Source: Amphritea sp. 1_MG-2023 (GTDB lineage Bacteria > Pseudomonadota > Gammaproteobacteria > Pseudomonadales > Balneatricaceae). From it: DNA of 64,000 bases. A program made the translations under genes and the position numbers. This document shows positions 1 to 8,599 of the stretch, piece after piece. The notes below the pieces were generated by a model that worked only from the letters and a program-made list of their open reading frames with translations, was not told the origin of the DNA and did no database searches. The stretch's first letter is position 1; the number at the start of each line of letters is the position of its first letter. The DNA lies in the NCBI RefSeq assembly GCF_030547545.1, contig NZ_JAUOQE010000017.1:28018-92017 (forward strand). The letters are read 5' to 3'.

Positions 1-221
1 ATTTTGCCATGTCGGTCACTTTTATCGGTATGGTGGTGCCCTATCTGAAAAGCAGACCGATGTGGGGCGCGGTGATTGTCTCTGGGGTGATCGCGATGGC
101 AACGTTGGGGATGCCTCATAAGCTGGGGTTAATCGTGGCGGCCTTGTGTGGTATTGCAACCGGTTTATCATTTCACCTGTTACAGAAACGCAGCACCGCC
201 GCGGAGGCTAACCATGACTGA
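1..221 (+). CDS. azlC: AzlC family branched-chain amino acid exporter subunit, C-terminal fragment
   Basis: Only the last ~73 residues are in the window; the gene begins upstream and the frame is open to the window edge. Visible are hydrophobic stretches (FIGMVVPYL, GAVIVSGVIAMATLG, LGLIVAALCGIATGLSFHLL) typical of the last membrane helices of AzlC/YgaZ proteins. AzlC forms an inner-membrane exporter for branched-chain and related amino acids together with the small AzlD subunit, which follows immediately here with an 8-base overlap (ATGACTGA). That pairing is the main reason for the assignment, since the fragment alone is weakly diagnostic. Confidence 0.75.
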   Translation, partial: FAMSVTFIGMVVPYLKSRPMWGAVIVSGVIAMATLGMPHKLGLIVAALCGIATGLSFHLLQKRSTAAEANHD

Positions 222-540
222 AGTGTTGTTGATTGGCGGTATGTTTATGGTCACGTTTAGTGTGCGCTATGTGTTGTTTGCCGTGGCGGGTAAAGTGCGC
301 TTTCCGCCTTGGTTGATCACAGGGTTGAGCTTTGTGCCACCGGCAGTATTAACCGCCATTATCGTGCCCGCGGTGTTATTGCCTCGTGACGAGCTGTGGT
401 TAAGCATTGATAATCCTTGGCTACTCGCGGGTGGTTTCGCTGCGGGGGTGGCTGTTTGGCGCAAAGACCTACTCACGACCATTGTGCTGGGGATGCTCTG
501 TTTTATGTTGTTACGCTTTGGCTTTGGTTTGGGATGGTAA
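214..540 (+). CDS. azlD: AzlD family branched-chain amino acid exporter small subunit
   Basis: A 108-residue protein of about four membrane segments (LLIGGMFMVTFSVRYVLF, PPWLITGLSFVPPAVLTAIIVPAVLL, PWLLAGGFAAGVAVW, LLTTIVLGMLCFMLLRF). The length, topology and R-Y-V-L-F near the first helix match AzlD/YgaH. It would act in the inner membrane with AzlC to export branched-chain amino acids. The start is ATG 214 because it overlaps the azlC stop by 8 bases, a classical translational-coupling arrangement, and gives the family's normal N-terminus. An upstream ATG at 148 in the same frame would lie deep within azlC. Confidence 0.85.
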   Translation: MTEVLLIGGMFMVTFSVRYVLFAVAGKVRFPPWLITGLSFVPPAVLTAIIVPAVLLPRDELWLSIDNPWLLAGGFAAGVAVWRKDLLTTIVLGMLCFMLLRFGFGLGW

Positions 541-634
541 GGCACGATTGCTTTTAACACAGCCATTGAGACGCCCCTTAAGAGAGAGCCGTTGAGACTG
601 TCCTTGGGCGGCCCTTAAAATAGTGATCTTGAGA

Positions 635-694
635 CTACCCTTAAGGCTGCTCTTAAGGCTGCTCTTAAGACTGCTCTTAAGACTGCTCTTAAGA
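635..694. repeat. 12-bp tandem repeat (five units) between azlD and hypF
   Basis: Five head-to-tail units of the form CTGCTCTTAAGR (first unit CTACCCTTAAGG), each containing the palindrome CTTAAG. Degenerate relatives occur on both sides (CCCCTTAAGAG near 575, CCCTTAAAA near 612, CCCTCTTGAGA near 698). The 541-953 gap otherwise shows no convincing gene. ORFs crossing it are low-complexity artefacts of the repeat (SLKSSLKSSLK). Confidence 0.85.
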
Positions 695-986
695 TAGCCC
701 TCTTGAGACGGTTGTTGAAAGCGTGTGACTGAAAGGCTTCTATTGAATGAATGCCCCACATGGCGCGATTAAACTCAGACAAGTGAGACGTGAGGCTTGA
801 GAAAAACGTCATAGCGGATGGCGCTAACGTCGTCATAATTCTATAGTCATCCTCCCCGTGACAGCGGTGCATAGGTTATATTCACTATAATGACTTACAC
901 CGGTAAGTTGATCGTTAGCGTTATCAGGATGACAGCAGGGGTGGATTATCACAATTACAGCCAGCAATATTCGTGTCAGTGGGCAG

Positions 987-3284
987 GTGCAAGGGGTCGG
1001 TTTTCGTCCCTTTGTGTATAACCTTGCTCGCCGACTTGAGTTGGCAGGCACGGTGGCTAACTCGGCCTACGGCGTGGATATTTGGCTTGAGGGTGAGGCC
1101 CGTCAGTTGATGCAGTTTCAACGCTTACTCGCGCTTGAAGCACCGCCGATGGCGCTGATAGAACAACTGAAGAGTGAGGCTGTAACGCCGCAGGGGTATA
1201 CCGATTTTTCCATTTCTCAGACACAGCAAGGGGTCTTAACGGTAGGGGCAACCCCCGATGCGGCCGTTTGCCGTGATTGTCTGCATGAACTGTTTGATAT
1301 AACCAATCGACGTTATCACTACCCCTTTATTAACTGTACCCATTGCGGGCCTCGTTACAGCATTATTCGCGCGCTACCCTATGATCGACAATCGACCACC
1401 ATGGCCGATTTTCGCCTCTGTGACGCTTGTGAAGCGGAATATTGCAGCCCCAATGATCGCCGTTTTCATGCGCAACCGAATGCGTGTGCGCAGTGTGGGC
1501 CGCAATTGAGCTTTGCCGATGCCTCGGGTCAGTTGCAAGCGGATGATCCGCTAAGTGCGGCGGCACGCTTGATTGAGCAAGGCTTGATTGTGGCGGTGAA
1601 AGGCATCGGTGGATTTCATCTGTTGTGTGATGCTCGTAATCCCGCCGCTATCGAACGTCTCCGGCAACGCAAGAGTCGGCCGGTCAAGCCGTTTGCGGTG
1701 CTAGGGTTAAACCCACCATCGCTGGCTGCTATTGTGCAGTTGAATGAGGCACGCGAGCAGCGCTTGCAGGCTCAGGATGCGCCGATTGTACTCTGTCCCG
1801 CGACCTCTAAGTTGTCAGCGGGCATCGCGCCGGGATTAGCCTGGTGCGGAGTGATGTTACCGCATACGCCGATACACTATTTGTTATTGCATCGTTTATG
1901 CGCTGAACCGCAAGGGCAAGCGTGGTTAACACAGGCGCAGCCTCCACTGTTGATCATGACGAGCGCTAATCGCCGAGGCAATCCGTTGATCACCGATAAT
2001 CAGCAGGCAATGGTTGAATTACAGGGCATCGCTGATGGCTTTGTGCTGCATAACCGGAATATTCATACTCGCTGTGATGATTCTGTGGTGCATGGCTTGA
2101 GCGATGATATGCCGCTGATTCGTCGCGGGCGAGGGCTGGCACCGCAAGTGATACGTTTACCGCAAAGCGGCCCATCGACTCTCGCCGTAGGCGCATTCTT
2201 CAAAAATACCCTCTGTATCACGCAAGGCGATCGAGCCTATGTATCTCAGTATATTGGTGATCTCGATAATCCCGATTGTTGTCAGGCGTTAGCGACGTTA
2301 GCTCAGCACTTAATGCAACTGCTCGAGATAACACCGCAGCAAGTGGTGTGTGATCTGCATCCTGATTTTTACAGTAGCCGTTTTGCTCGGCAATACGCGC
2401 AGCAGCAAGGTATTCCATTATTCACGGTGCAGCATCATCATGCTCATCTTGCCGCAGTGATGGCCGAACATCGGGTATGCGAACCGGTGCTGGGGTTGGC
2501 TCTTGATGGCTTTGGCTTGGGCGTCGATCATCAGTTGTGGGGCGGCGAGTTGCTGCGCATCGATGGCCATCAATACACCCGTTTAGGTCACCTCCCCGAG
2601 CAACACTTACCTGGTGGTGATCGGGCTGCAAGTGAGCCGTGGCGTTCGGCTGCGGCTGTTTTGTATCAACTGCAACGCACCGAGGAGATCACGCAGCGTT
2701 TTCATCAGCCTGCGGCCGTTACGGTCACACAGATGTTGCAGCGACAGTTTAACTGCCCACTAACCAGCAGCGCCGGTCGATTATTTGATGCAGTCGCCTC
2801 ATTGTTGGGTATCTGTCATGACAACAGCTTTGAAGCCGATGCGGCGATGCAGCTCGAAGCCCGCGCTTACCGTTATTTACAAAACCATCCGTGGCCAGAG
2901 CTGCCACCGCTGATCGATTTTACGGCTGCCGGTGAGCCACTATTGCTGCGCTTGTTAGCTACATTAGCCGATGCGCAGGATGCGGGCTGGGGCGCGGCGC
3001 TATTTCACCGACAGTTGATTGATGGCTTAACACATTGGATGATACGGCATCAGCCTGAGACTCGGCTGCCGGTGGTGTTGGCGGGAGGTTGCTTTCTTAA
3101 TCAGTTATTACGACAGGGTTTGACCGAACAGCTACAGCAGGCGGGTTTAACGGTCTATAGTGCTAAATTACTGCCTTGCAATGATGCGGGTATCAGTCTG
3201 GGGCAAGCGCAGATTGCGCAGCTATTGGCGAATTCAAATAATAATGAACAACGAGTGGCAAAGGGGTTATTCCAATGTGTTTAG
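987..3284 (+). CDS. hypF: Carbamoyltransferase HypF, NiFe-hydrogenase maturation
   Basis: HypF uses carbamoyl phosphate and ATP to make the thiocarbamate on HypE that becomes the cyanide ligands of the NiFe-hydrogenase active site. Visible in order: acylphosphatase domain (VQGVGFRPF at the N-terminus), two four-cysteine zinc fingers (CRDC...CTHC, CDAC...CAQC, residues ~95-170), a YrdC/Sua5-like domain (~185-370), and a Kae1-like domain with HHHAH near residue 483. 765 residues from GTG 987 is near normal length. However GTG 987 falls inside the conserved [11 protein letters not shown] motif, so the first beta strand of the acylphosphatase fold would be lost. The frame is open back to 933 and codes for ITASNIRVSGQ before this point, but has no ATG, GTG or TTG. 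A rare start such as ATT 954 or ATC 948 (AGGGG at 937-941) is therefore likely. First gene of hypFCD(E). Confidence 0.93.
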   Translation: MQGVGFRPFVYNLARRLELAGTVANSAYGVDIWLEGEARQLMQFQRLLALEAPPMALIEQLKSEAVTPQGYTDFSISQTQQGVLTVGATPDAAVCRDCLHELFDITNRRYHYPFINCTHCGPRYSIIRALPYDRQSTTMADFRLCDACEAEYCSPNDRRFHAQPNACAQCGPQLSFADASGQLQADDPLSAAARLIEQGLIVAVKGIGGFHLLCDARNPAAIERLRQRKSRPVKPFAVLGLNPPSLAAIVQLNEAREQRLQAQDAPIVLCPATSKLSAGIAPGLAWCGVMLPHTPIHYLLLHRLCAEPQGQAWLTQAQPPLLIMTSANRRGNPLITDNQQAMVELQGIADGFVLHNRNIHTRCDDSVVHGLSDDMPLIRRGRGLAPQVIRLPQSGPSTLAVGAFFKNTLCITQGDRAYVSQYIGDLDNPDCCQALATLAQHLMQLLEITPQQVVCDLHPDFYSSRFARQYAQQQGIPLFTVQHHHAHLAAVMAEHRVCEPVLGLALDGFGLGVDHQLWGGELLRIDGHQYTRLGHLPEQHLPGGDRAASEPWRSAAAVLYQLQRTEEITQRFHQPAAVTVTQMLQRQFNCPLTSSAGRLFDAVASLLGICHDNSFEADAAMQLEARAYRYLQNHPWPELPPLIDFTAAGEPLLLRLLATLADAQDAGWGAALFHRQLIDGLTHWMIRHQPETRLPVVLAGGCFLNQLLRQGLTEQLQQAGLTVYSAKLLPCNDAGISLGQAQIAQLLANSNNNEQRVAKGLFQCV

Positions 3285-3517
3285 CAATACCCGTACAGGT
3301 GGTTGAGATTATCGATGCGGATACCGCCATGGCGGATATCGGTGGTGTGCGTAAAGCGATCAATGTTGCGCTGATTGCCGACCTGACGGTAGGGGATTAT
3401 GTGATCCTGCATGTCGGTTATGCATTGAATAAAATCGATCCAGAAGAGGCGGCTAAAACCCTCGCGTTGTTTGCCGAACTGGGCGAGTTGGATGCCGCCA
3501 TGCGTGATAATCAATAG
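3275..3517 (+). CDS. hypC: HypC/HybG/HupF family hydrogenase maturation chaperone
   Basis: 80 residues beginning [12 protein letters not shown]. Cys2 right after the initiator Met is the conserved residue that binds the Fe(CN)2CO precursor and the hydrogenase large-subunit precursor. With HypD, HypC forms the scaffold on which the Fe centre is assembled in the cytoplasm. The gene overlaps hypF by 10 bases and ends 8 bases before hypD, so it sits inside one operon. Length and the [12 protein letters not shown] core (beta-barrel) are standard for the family. Confidence 0.96.
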   Translation: MCLAIPVQVVEIIDADTAMADIGGVRKAINVALIADLTVGDYVILHVGYALNKIDPEEAAKTLALFAELGELDAAMRDNQ

Positions 3518-3525
3518 GTGGCGTC

Positions 3526-4671
3526 ATGAAATATGTTGCAGAGTATCGCGATGGCACATTAGCCCGAGAGATTGCCGCACGGATTCGTCAGGAAGCGCGC
3601 CCTACGCGAGACTATCATCTGATGGAATTCTGTGGCGGGCATACTCACGCGATTTTTCGTTATGGCATTCCTGATTTGCTGCCGGATAATGTCAAGATGA
3701 TTCATGGCCCGGGGTGTCCGGTTTGTGTCCTGCCGATCAGTCGCTTAGATATCGCCATCGAGTTGGCGCTGAGGCATGATGTTATTCTCTGTTCTTACGG
3801 CGATATGATGCGGGTGCCCGGTTCACGTAAACGCAGTTTGCTAAAGGCTCGGGCTGAGGGAGCCGATGTACGCATGGTGTATTCCTGTATGGATGCCTTA
3901 GCGTTGGCGCAGGATAACCCCGAGCGAGAAGTAGTGTTCTTTGCGATTGGCTTCGAAACCACCACGCCTCCCACTGCGTTAGTCATTCGTCAAGCGCAAC
4001 AATTGGGGCTGACAAACTTCACGGTGTTTTGTAATCATGTGCTCACGCCTGCGGCGATCAGCAGTATCCTTGATTCACCAGATGCGGACGAATTAGGCTT
4101 ATCGATCGATGGTTTTGTCGGCCCAGCCCATGTCAGCACGGTGATTGGGAGTCAACCCTATGAACGCTTTGCTAGGGATTACAATAAGCCGATTGTGATT
4201 GCTGGCTTTGAGCCATTGGATCTCCTGCAGTCGATTCTGATGCTGATACGACAGTTGAACGACGGTCGCGCGGAGGTTGAGAATGAGTTTTCACGCGCCG
4301 TCACTCGGCAAGGCAATGAACGCGCAATACGGGTGGTTGATGAGGTCTTTGAGGTATGCGATACGTTTGAATGGCGTGGTTTGGGTTGGGTGCCGCACAG
4401 TGCGCTGAAAATCCGATCAGCTTTTTCCCAATTTGATGCGCAGATCCGCTTTTCTGTTGAATATCGCAGCTCGGCTGAAAATGCCGCGTGTGAGTGTGGC
4501 GCGATTCTACACGGCGTGAAATCGCCGCGCGATTGCACACTTTTCGGTGAAGCCTGTACCCCTGAAAACCCACTAGGCCCCTGTATGGTATCCAGTGAAG
4601 GGGCGTGTGCGGCTTATTATAGTTATGGCCGTCATCAGGTATCGCTCATCGAAACAACGAGTGTCGAATAA
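3526..4671 (+). CDS. hypD: Hydrogenase formation protein HypD
   Basis: HypD is the [4Fe-4S] scaffold protein that, with HypC, assembles the Fe(CN)2CO group. 381 residues, near the family norm. Conserved motifs are all present: CGGHTHA near residue 36, GPGCPVCVLP near 64-72, GFETTTPPTA, and the cysteine-rich C-terminus with CECGAILHG, DCTLFGEACTPENPLGPCMVSSEGAC that binds the cluster. Eight bases downstream of hypC with a GGTGG-like ribosome site. No frameshift or missing cysteine seen. Confidence 0.97.
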   Translation: MKYVAEYRDGTLAREIAARIRQEARPTRDYHLMEFCGGHTHAIFRYGIPDLLPDNVKMIHGPGCPVCVLPISRLDIAIELALRHDVILCSYGDMMRVPGSRKRSLLKARAEGADVRMVYSCMDALALAQDNPEREVVFFAIGFETTTPPTALVIRQAQQLGLTNFTVFCNHVLTPAAISSILDSPDADELGLSIDGFVGPAHVSTVIGSQPYERFARDYNKPIVIAGFEPLDLLQSILMLIRQLNDGRAEVENEFSRAVTRQGNERAIRVVDEVFEVCDTFEWRGLGWVPHSALKIRSAFSQFDAQIRFSVEYRSSAENAACECGAILHGVKSPRDCTLFGEACTPENPLGPCMVSSEGACAAYYSYGRHQVSLIETTSVE

Positions 4672-4732
4672 GCACTAATCATAAGCGCTATTAATAAGCA
4701 CTAATCATAAGCGCTATTAATAAGCGCTAATC
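4667..4732. repeat. 26-bp tandem repeat (2.5 copies) between hypD and hypE
   Basis: Unit is AATAAGCACTAATC followed by ATAAGCGCTATT. Two full units (4667-4692, 4693-4718) and a half unit (4719-4732) that reads AATAAGCGCTAATC. The hypD stop codon (4669-4671) lies inside the first unit. The repeat separates hypD from hypE by 117 bases, whereas the other hyp genes overlap or nearly touch. Confidence 0.9.
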
Positions 4733-4788
4733 TAATCCTGTATCGAGGTTAGAGCATCGGCCGCCTAGCAATAAAGGGTTTACCTATT

Positions 4789-5835
4789 ATGACCAAACCA
4801 AGCGAATATAGTCATGCATTAGATCTGCAGCATGGCCGAGTCGAGATGGCTCACGGGGGAGGAGGCAAAGCGATGGCGCAGTTGATTGATGAACTATTCT
4901 TAGCGGCTTTTTCTAATCCGTGGTTAGCTCAGATGAATGATCAAGCGTGCTTTACGCTGCCAGCGGGGCAGGTGGTGATGGCCACCGATAGTCATGTCAT
5001 CTCGCCGCTATTTTTCCCCGGAGGCGACATTGGTGCTCTGTCGGTGCATGGCACCGTGAATGATGTGGCGATGTCGGGAGCCGTGCCGAAATTTCTCTCC
5101 GCTGGCTTTATCTTAGAAGAGGGATTTCCACTGGCAGATTTACAACGTATTGTCATTGCCATGGCGCAAGCGGCAGAAGCCGCCGGTGTTGCCATTGTCA
5201 CCGGAGATACCAAAGTGGTGGAGCGGGGCAAAGGCGATGGCTGCTTTATCAACACCACCGGTATCGGCGTGGTGCCACAGGGGTTAAACCTGTCGGCTAA
5301 CCGAGTGCAACCCGGAGATAAAATTCTCCTATCGGGTAGCCTAGGCGATCATGGAGTGGCCATCATGTCCCTGCGTGAAGGGCTAAGCTTTGAAACCACG
5401 ATCGAATCCGATAGCCAAGCGCTGCATGAGCTAGTCGCCGCAATGGTCACCGAGGTGCCCGAAATCAACTGTATGCGAGACCCCACGCGGGGAGGGTTGG
5501 CCGCCACTCTAAATGAAATCGCGCAAAGCAGTCAGGTAGGTATCTCGATTAAAGAAGCGACTATTCCGATCAAGCCACAGGTGAGTGCTGCCTGTGAATT
5601 TCTGGGGCTCGATCCTCTTTATGTTGCCAACGAAGGCAAGCTGGTGGCCTTCTGTCCTGCGGACAAGGCCGCACAATTGCTTGCTATCATGCGACAACAT
5701 CCACAAGGCCAAGAGGCCGCGATTATCGGAGAGGTGACCGCCGATCCCCTTAAATTTGTGCAGATGGAAACGGTGTTTGGTGGCAGGCGTATGGTGGATT
5801 GGGTGGCGGCCGAACCACTGCCTCGTATTTGCTGA
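4789..5835 (+). CDS. hypE: Carbamoyl-dehydratase HypE, NiFe-hydrogenase maturation
   Basis: HypE accepts the carbamoyl group from HypF on its C-terminal cysteine and dehydrates it with ATP to a thiocyanate, the cyanide donor for the hydrogenase Fe. The protein (348 residues) has the AIRS/PurM-like fold motifs (AHGGGGKAM near residue 24, TDSHVISPLFFPGGDIG, GDTKVVERG) and ends exactly with PRIC, the essential terminal Cys. It follows hypD after a repeat-filled 117-base gap. hypA and hypB are not present in this window, and neither is any hydrogenase structural gene. Confidence 0.97.
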   Translation: MTKPSEYSHALDLQHGRVEMAHGGGGKAMAQLIDELFLAAFSNPWLAQMNDQACFTLPAGQVVMATDSHVISPLFFPGGDIGALSVHGTVNDVAMSGAVPKFLSAGFILEEGFPLADLQRIVIAMAQAAEAAGVAIVTGDTKVVERGKGDGCFINTTGIGVVPQGLNLSANRVQPGDKILLSGSLGDHGVAIMSLREGLSFETTIESDSQALHELVAAMVTEVPEINCMRDPTRGGLAATLNEIAQSSQVGISIKEATIPIKPQVSAACEFLGLDPLYVANEGKLVAFCPADKAAQLLAIMRQHPQGQEAAIIGEVTADPLKFVQMETVFGGRRMVDWVAAEPLPRIC

Positions 5836-5854
5836 GGCTTTCCAGAGAAACGCC

Positions 5855-6345
5855 ATGCTGCGTTTACGCTCGCTCGTGTAAGAAGCCTACACGTCGCTCG
5901 CTAAGCCTTGCCTGCCGCTCCCCTGAAAAGCCTCAGTGTTTTGGCTGATATGGGGGTGAGAATGATGAGGGGCTAGGATATGAGGGTATGGGGGAAATCG
6001 TTAAGTACTGTGATGCTGCGTTGACGCTCACTTGTGTAAGAACCCTACACGTCGCTCGCTAAGCCTTGCCTGCTGCTCCCCTGAAAAGCCTCAGTGTTTT
6101 GGCTGATATGGGGGTGAGGATGATGAGGGGCTAGGATATGAGGGTATGGGGGAAATCGTTAAGTACCGTGATGCTGCGTTGACGCTCGCTCGTGTAAGAA
6201 CCCTACGCGTCGCTCGCTAAGCCTTGCCTGCCGCTCCCCTGAAAAGTCTCAGTGTTTTGGCTGATATGGGGGCTGAGGATGATGAGGGGCTAGGATATGA
6301 GGGTATGGGGGAAATCGTTAAGCACCGTGATGCTGCGTTGACGGT
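5855..6345. repeat. Three tandem 158-159 bp repeats downstream of hypE
   Basis: Units begin with ATGCTGCGTT at 5855, 6013, 6171 and a fourth, truncated start at 6330. Periods are 158, 158 and 159 bases; the third unit carries one extra C in a GGGGGC tract. Copies are nearly identical (a few substitutions). Each contains a short inverted repeat (CGTGTA...TACACG around 5874-5892 in copy 1) that stays pairable through G-U changes in copies 2 and 3, and a TATGAGGGTATGGGGGAAATCG segment. The frame rotates between copies, so it is not a coding repeat. It fills most of the 5836-6485 gap. Function unknown. Confidence 0.95.
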
Positions 6346-6485
6346 CTCGTTAAAGGCGTCTTCTGCTATGGTTAAAAGATGCAGTATTATCGGTATATTG
6401 TTGATAGATACATTATTGGTAAAGACATTGTTGTAGAGAGATTGTTGTAGAGACATAGGGTTGTTTCACGACCATAGGAGGGGTT

Positions 6486-6722
6486 ATGAGACTGATCATA
6501 TTGATGATTGTGGTATTGGTGGTTGGCTTACTGAGCATGCAGCAGATGGCGCCGCAGAAAATACCGCAGAAGCCGGTCGAATCAACCGAATTAACCTCGG
6601 ATATACCGACAATACCGACGCATCCGAGTGAGCTTAAACCGTTTGCCGATGATATCAATCGTTACGTTCAGCAAGAGGCGGCAAATAGAGCGGCGAGGCT
6701 GGAACAAGCGACTCAACCTTAA
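6486..6722 (+). CDS. Small single-pass membrane protein of unknown function
   Basis: 78 residues with a strong ribosome binding site (TAGGAGGGG, 6475-6483). Residues 1-19 (RLIILMIVVLVVGLLSM) form one membrane segment or uncleaved signal anchor. The remainder is proline-rich (PQKIPQKP, IPTIPTHPSELKPF) then a charged helix (YVQQEAANRAARLEQA). No recognised family. The good ribosome site and clean signal-anchor pattern argue that it is real. Function not assigned. Confidence 0.65.
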   Translation: MRLIILMIVVLVVGLLSMQQMAPQKIPQKPVESTELTSDIPTIPTHPSELKPFADDINRYVQQEAANRAARLEQATQP

Positions 6723-6772
6723 TATTGTTCGATCGCCGGAGGTGATCTATTTCATTAGCCGGCGAGCTCCGT

Positions 6773-6795
6773 TCGGCGATAGCTTTCATCGCCGA
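6773..6795. other. Inverted repeat after the small membrane protein gene
   Basis: TCGGCGAT (6773-6780) and ATCGCCGA (6788-6795) form an 8-bp stem with a 7-base loop, 50 bases past the stop of the preceding gene. There is no T-run, so a terminator role is only possible. Confidence 0.35.
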
Positions 6796-6980
6796 GAGCC
6801 GGTTGAGCGGATGGCTAGGTGATAAATTTGTTGGTTTTGTCGCAATCGTTCGAGAGGTTGCCAATAGCGCGCTGTTTCGCTCTGTTTATGCTTTCTTTAT
6901 CGCATGAAATACTGGATGATCTGCTTTTATGCAGTATCGGTGTTACTTAGCACTTAATAACAGCTCAATAGGTAATAGTT

Positions 6981-7454
6981 ATGATTCAAGTAGGCGATAA
7001 AATTCCGGCTATCAGTGTTAGCACTATCTTCGCGGGTGAAACGGCGGCGGTGAGTACTGAGCAGCTTTTGGCGGGTAAGAAAGTGGTGTTGTTTGCATTA
7101 CCGGGGGCTTTTACGCCTACGTGTTCTGCCTCACATCTGCCGGGTTACATTGTCAAAGCGGATGAGATTCTCAGTAAAGGCGTTGATCTTATCGCCTGCC
7201 TTTCTGTGAACGATGCGTTTGTGATGAAAGCCTGGGCTGAATCGCAAAATGCGGAACAGATCACCATGGTCGCTGATGGCGGCGCTGAGTTAACCAAGGC
7301 GCTAGGACTGGAAATGGATAGCGGTTCCTTTGGTGGCGTGCGCTCGCGTCGTTATGCGATGATTATCGAAGATGGCGTTGTGACGGCCCTCAATGTTGAG
7401 GAGCCTAAAACATTTGAAGTCAGTAGCGCCGAAGCGATACTTGAGCTGCTTTAA
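6981..7454 (+). CDS. Prx5-type peroxiredoxin
   Basis: A cytoplasmic thiol peroxidase reducing H2O2 and organic peroxides. The 157-residue protein matches the Prx5 (AhpC/TSA 'redoxin') subfamily: PGAFTPTCSASHLPGY holds the peroxidatic Cys48 with the conserved P-x3-T-x2-C context, and the second cysteine (Cys73, IACLSVND) is the usual position in glutaredoxin/glutathione-dependent bacterial Prx5. The family Arg is in VRSRRYAM near residue 119. No fused glutaredoxin domain, unlike some relatives. Single gene with its own upstream region. Confidence 0.92.
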   Translation: MIQVGDKIPAISVSTIFAGETAAVSTEQLLAGKKVVLFALPGAFTPTCSASHLPGYIVKADEILSKGVDLIACLSVNDAFVMKAWAESQNAEQITMVADGGAELTKALGLEMDSGSFGGVRSRRYAMIIEDGVVTALNVEEPKTFEVSSAEAILELL

Positions 7455-7507
7455 AACGGTTCGGATAGTTTTTCAGCAAGAATGGTTAAGAGGTTTATGG
7501 GGACGAT

Positions 7508-7909
7508 ATGCAAGATGTAATTGATGCACTGCGCGACGCGAATATTGACGTTGTGACCCCTTTGGATCTACCGGATTTCGATGATGTCGTCGCCGCAGAA
7601 GAAGAGATCTGTGTGCCGCTTTATCCGGATTTCAAAGAGTTTTTATTGACGGTCAGTGATGTTATCTGTGGCTCTATTGAACCGGTGACGGTGGCCGATC
7701 CATCCTCCCATACGCATCTGCCGGAAGTGGCTGCTTACGCTTGGTCGATTGGTTTATCCCGTGAACACACGCCAATCTGCGCTCATGACGGTGGTTTCTA
7801 CGCCGTAACCATTGAGGGGGCCGTGGTTTACTGGACGCCAGAAAGTGGTGAGATTGAGGAATGGACCACCGTTTGGGAATGGGCGAGAGAAGTCTGGTTA
7901 GTGAGTTAA
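7508..7909 (+). CDS. SMI1/KNR4 (SUKH) family protein
   Basis: 133 residues with the pattern of the SUKH superfamily: an N-terminal helix, PLYPDFKEFLLTVSD (the conserved 'lP.d...fl..y.G' region), then a beta-rich core with ICAHDGGFYAV and W near the C-terminus. Many bacterial SUKH proteins are immunity proteins against contact-dependent or polymorphic toxins, others are of unknown role. No toxin gene is adjacent, so immunity is not supported by context. It ends just before a good terminator and may be a single-gene unit. Confidence 0.75.
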   Translation: MQDVIDALRDANIDVVTPLDLPDFDDVVAAEEEICVPLYPDFKEFLLTVSDVICGSIEPVTVADPSSHTHLPEVAAYAWSIGLSREHTPICAHDGGFYAVTIEGAVVYWTPESGEIEEWTTVWEWAREVWLVS

Positions 7910-7932
7910 GCTTAGCATTGGCAAGATCTTTG

Positions 7933-7960
7933 AAAACGGCTCGGTGAGCCGTTTTTTTTA
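7933..7960 (+). terminator. Rho-independent terminator after the SUKH gene
   Basis: Stem AAAACGGCTC / GAGCCGTTTT with a three-base loop, followed by eight T. Lies 23 bases after the stop codon. Confidence 0.92.
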
Positions 7961-7968
7961 GACTGTTA

Positions 7969-8117
7969 TTGTGTCAGGTGTGTCAGGGTATTTATATTTT
8001 AGTTAAAGGGGGCAAAGCCCTTTACTGCATCCTGACGGTAATGAGGTACATTGAGTTGAATCCGGCTCGGGCAGGTATGGTTGAGTTACTCGGTCATTAT
8101 CGTTGGTCGAGCTTGAG
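7969..8117 (+). pseudogene. Remnant of a REP-associated tyrosine transposase (RAYT/Y1_Tnp)
   Basis: The stretch encoding LTVMRYIELNPARAGMV and HYRWSSL (about 8035-8115) is the conserved C-terminal region of Y1-type REP-associated transposases (consensus RYIELNPVRAGMV...YxWSSY). The catalytic HUH motif and Tyr-containing N-terminal part are missing, and homology stops exactly where an IS5-type miniature element begins (8118). Only a fragment of ~45 codons is left, so it is inactive. What precedes 8020 in the same frame is not recognisable. Confidence 0.75.
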
Positions 8118-8211
8118 GGAAGGTGCGAATAAGTCCGTTATGTTCTCTGCGGACATTAGAATGGCCAGATACGCGAAAGCCAGAGGCGTAATTGACTTAT
8201 TCGCACCTTCC
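8118..8211. mobile_element. IS5-type miniature inverted-repeat element, copy 1 (94 bp)
   Basis: Perfect 18-bp terminal inverted repeats, GGAAGGTGCGAATAAGTC (8118-8135) and its complement (8194-8211). The same ends occur at 11777-11939 and, as a single end, at 63920. The sequence matches what I know of IS5-family ends. Flanks are TGAG and TTAG, close to the YTAR target duplications of the IS5 subgroup, though not identical here. It is too short to code for a transposase and interrupts the RAYT remnant. Its interior shares GTTATG and GCCAGAGGCGT with copy 2. Confidence 0.85.
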
Positions 8212-8303
8212 TTAGCCACAACAGCGGAATAAAAATTATCGAGTTCCTCATATCGCACGCATCGTATAACACACTTGGCAATAAGCGTTAGGATTCCAGT
8301 GAA

Positions 8304-8507
8304 TCAATAATCTTCGTAGTGACCGCCGATTGCAAAAATATACATTGAGTTATCGTCAAAATTATAAATTAATCGGTCTTTCTGAGAAATCCGCTTTGAC
8401 CAAAAGTCAGAGAGGTTATGCCTTAACTGTTCAGGTTTACCCATGCTTTTGTCTGGGTCATCTCTATGCCCTCCACTGCATCGCTTTGTTTGTGCTTTAT
8501 GTAGCAC
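8304..8507 (-). pseudogene. 5'-truncated YoeB/Txe family toxin
   Basis: The C-terminal part is clearly YoeB-like: MGKPEQLRHNLSDFWSKRI, then DRLIYNFDDN and a terminal GGHYEDY in place of the usual RYHY. YoeB is a ribosome-dependent mRNA endoribonuclease. The first ~40 residues of a normal YoeB are replaced by unrelated sequence (LHKAQTKRCSGG), and the break coincides with a 24-bp palindrome (8488-8511). No antitoxin gene precedes it on the same strand. A GTG at 8507 could start a 67-residue product, but this is best read as a dead gene. Confidence 0.7.
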
Positions 8508-8511
8508 AAAC
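8488..8511. repeat. 24-bp perfect-arm palindrome at the breakpoint of the toxin remnant
   Basis: GTTTGTGCT (8488-8496) and AGCACAAAC (8503-8511) around TTATGT. It lies where homology of the minus-strand YoeB remnant is lost. It could be a recombination scar or the terminal hairpin of a lost element; no T-run suggests a terminator. Confidence 0.6.
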
Positions 8512-8599
8512 CAACTACGTTTCGGCAGGTAATTACGGCGTTAGTTTTACCTGAAGCGGAGTAATATTATCGTGATACATTTTGATCTAAGGTATTACT

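Noticed and set aside
511..759. 82-residue minus-strand ORF with SLKSSLKSSLK repeats
   Set aside because: Its repeats are the translation of the 12-bp DNA tandem repeat; no ribosome site or conserved sequence.
4179..4573. ORFs of 119 and 90 residues antisense to hypD
   Set aside because: They mirror the strongly conserved hypD coding sequence and have no recognisable motifs.
5855..6345. CRISPR array
   Set aside because: The repeats are long (158 bp), contiguous and without spacers, and no cas genes are near.
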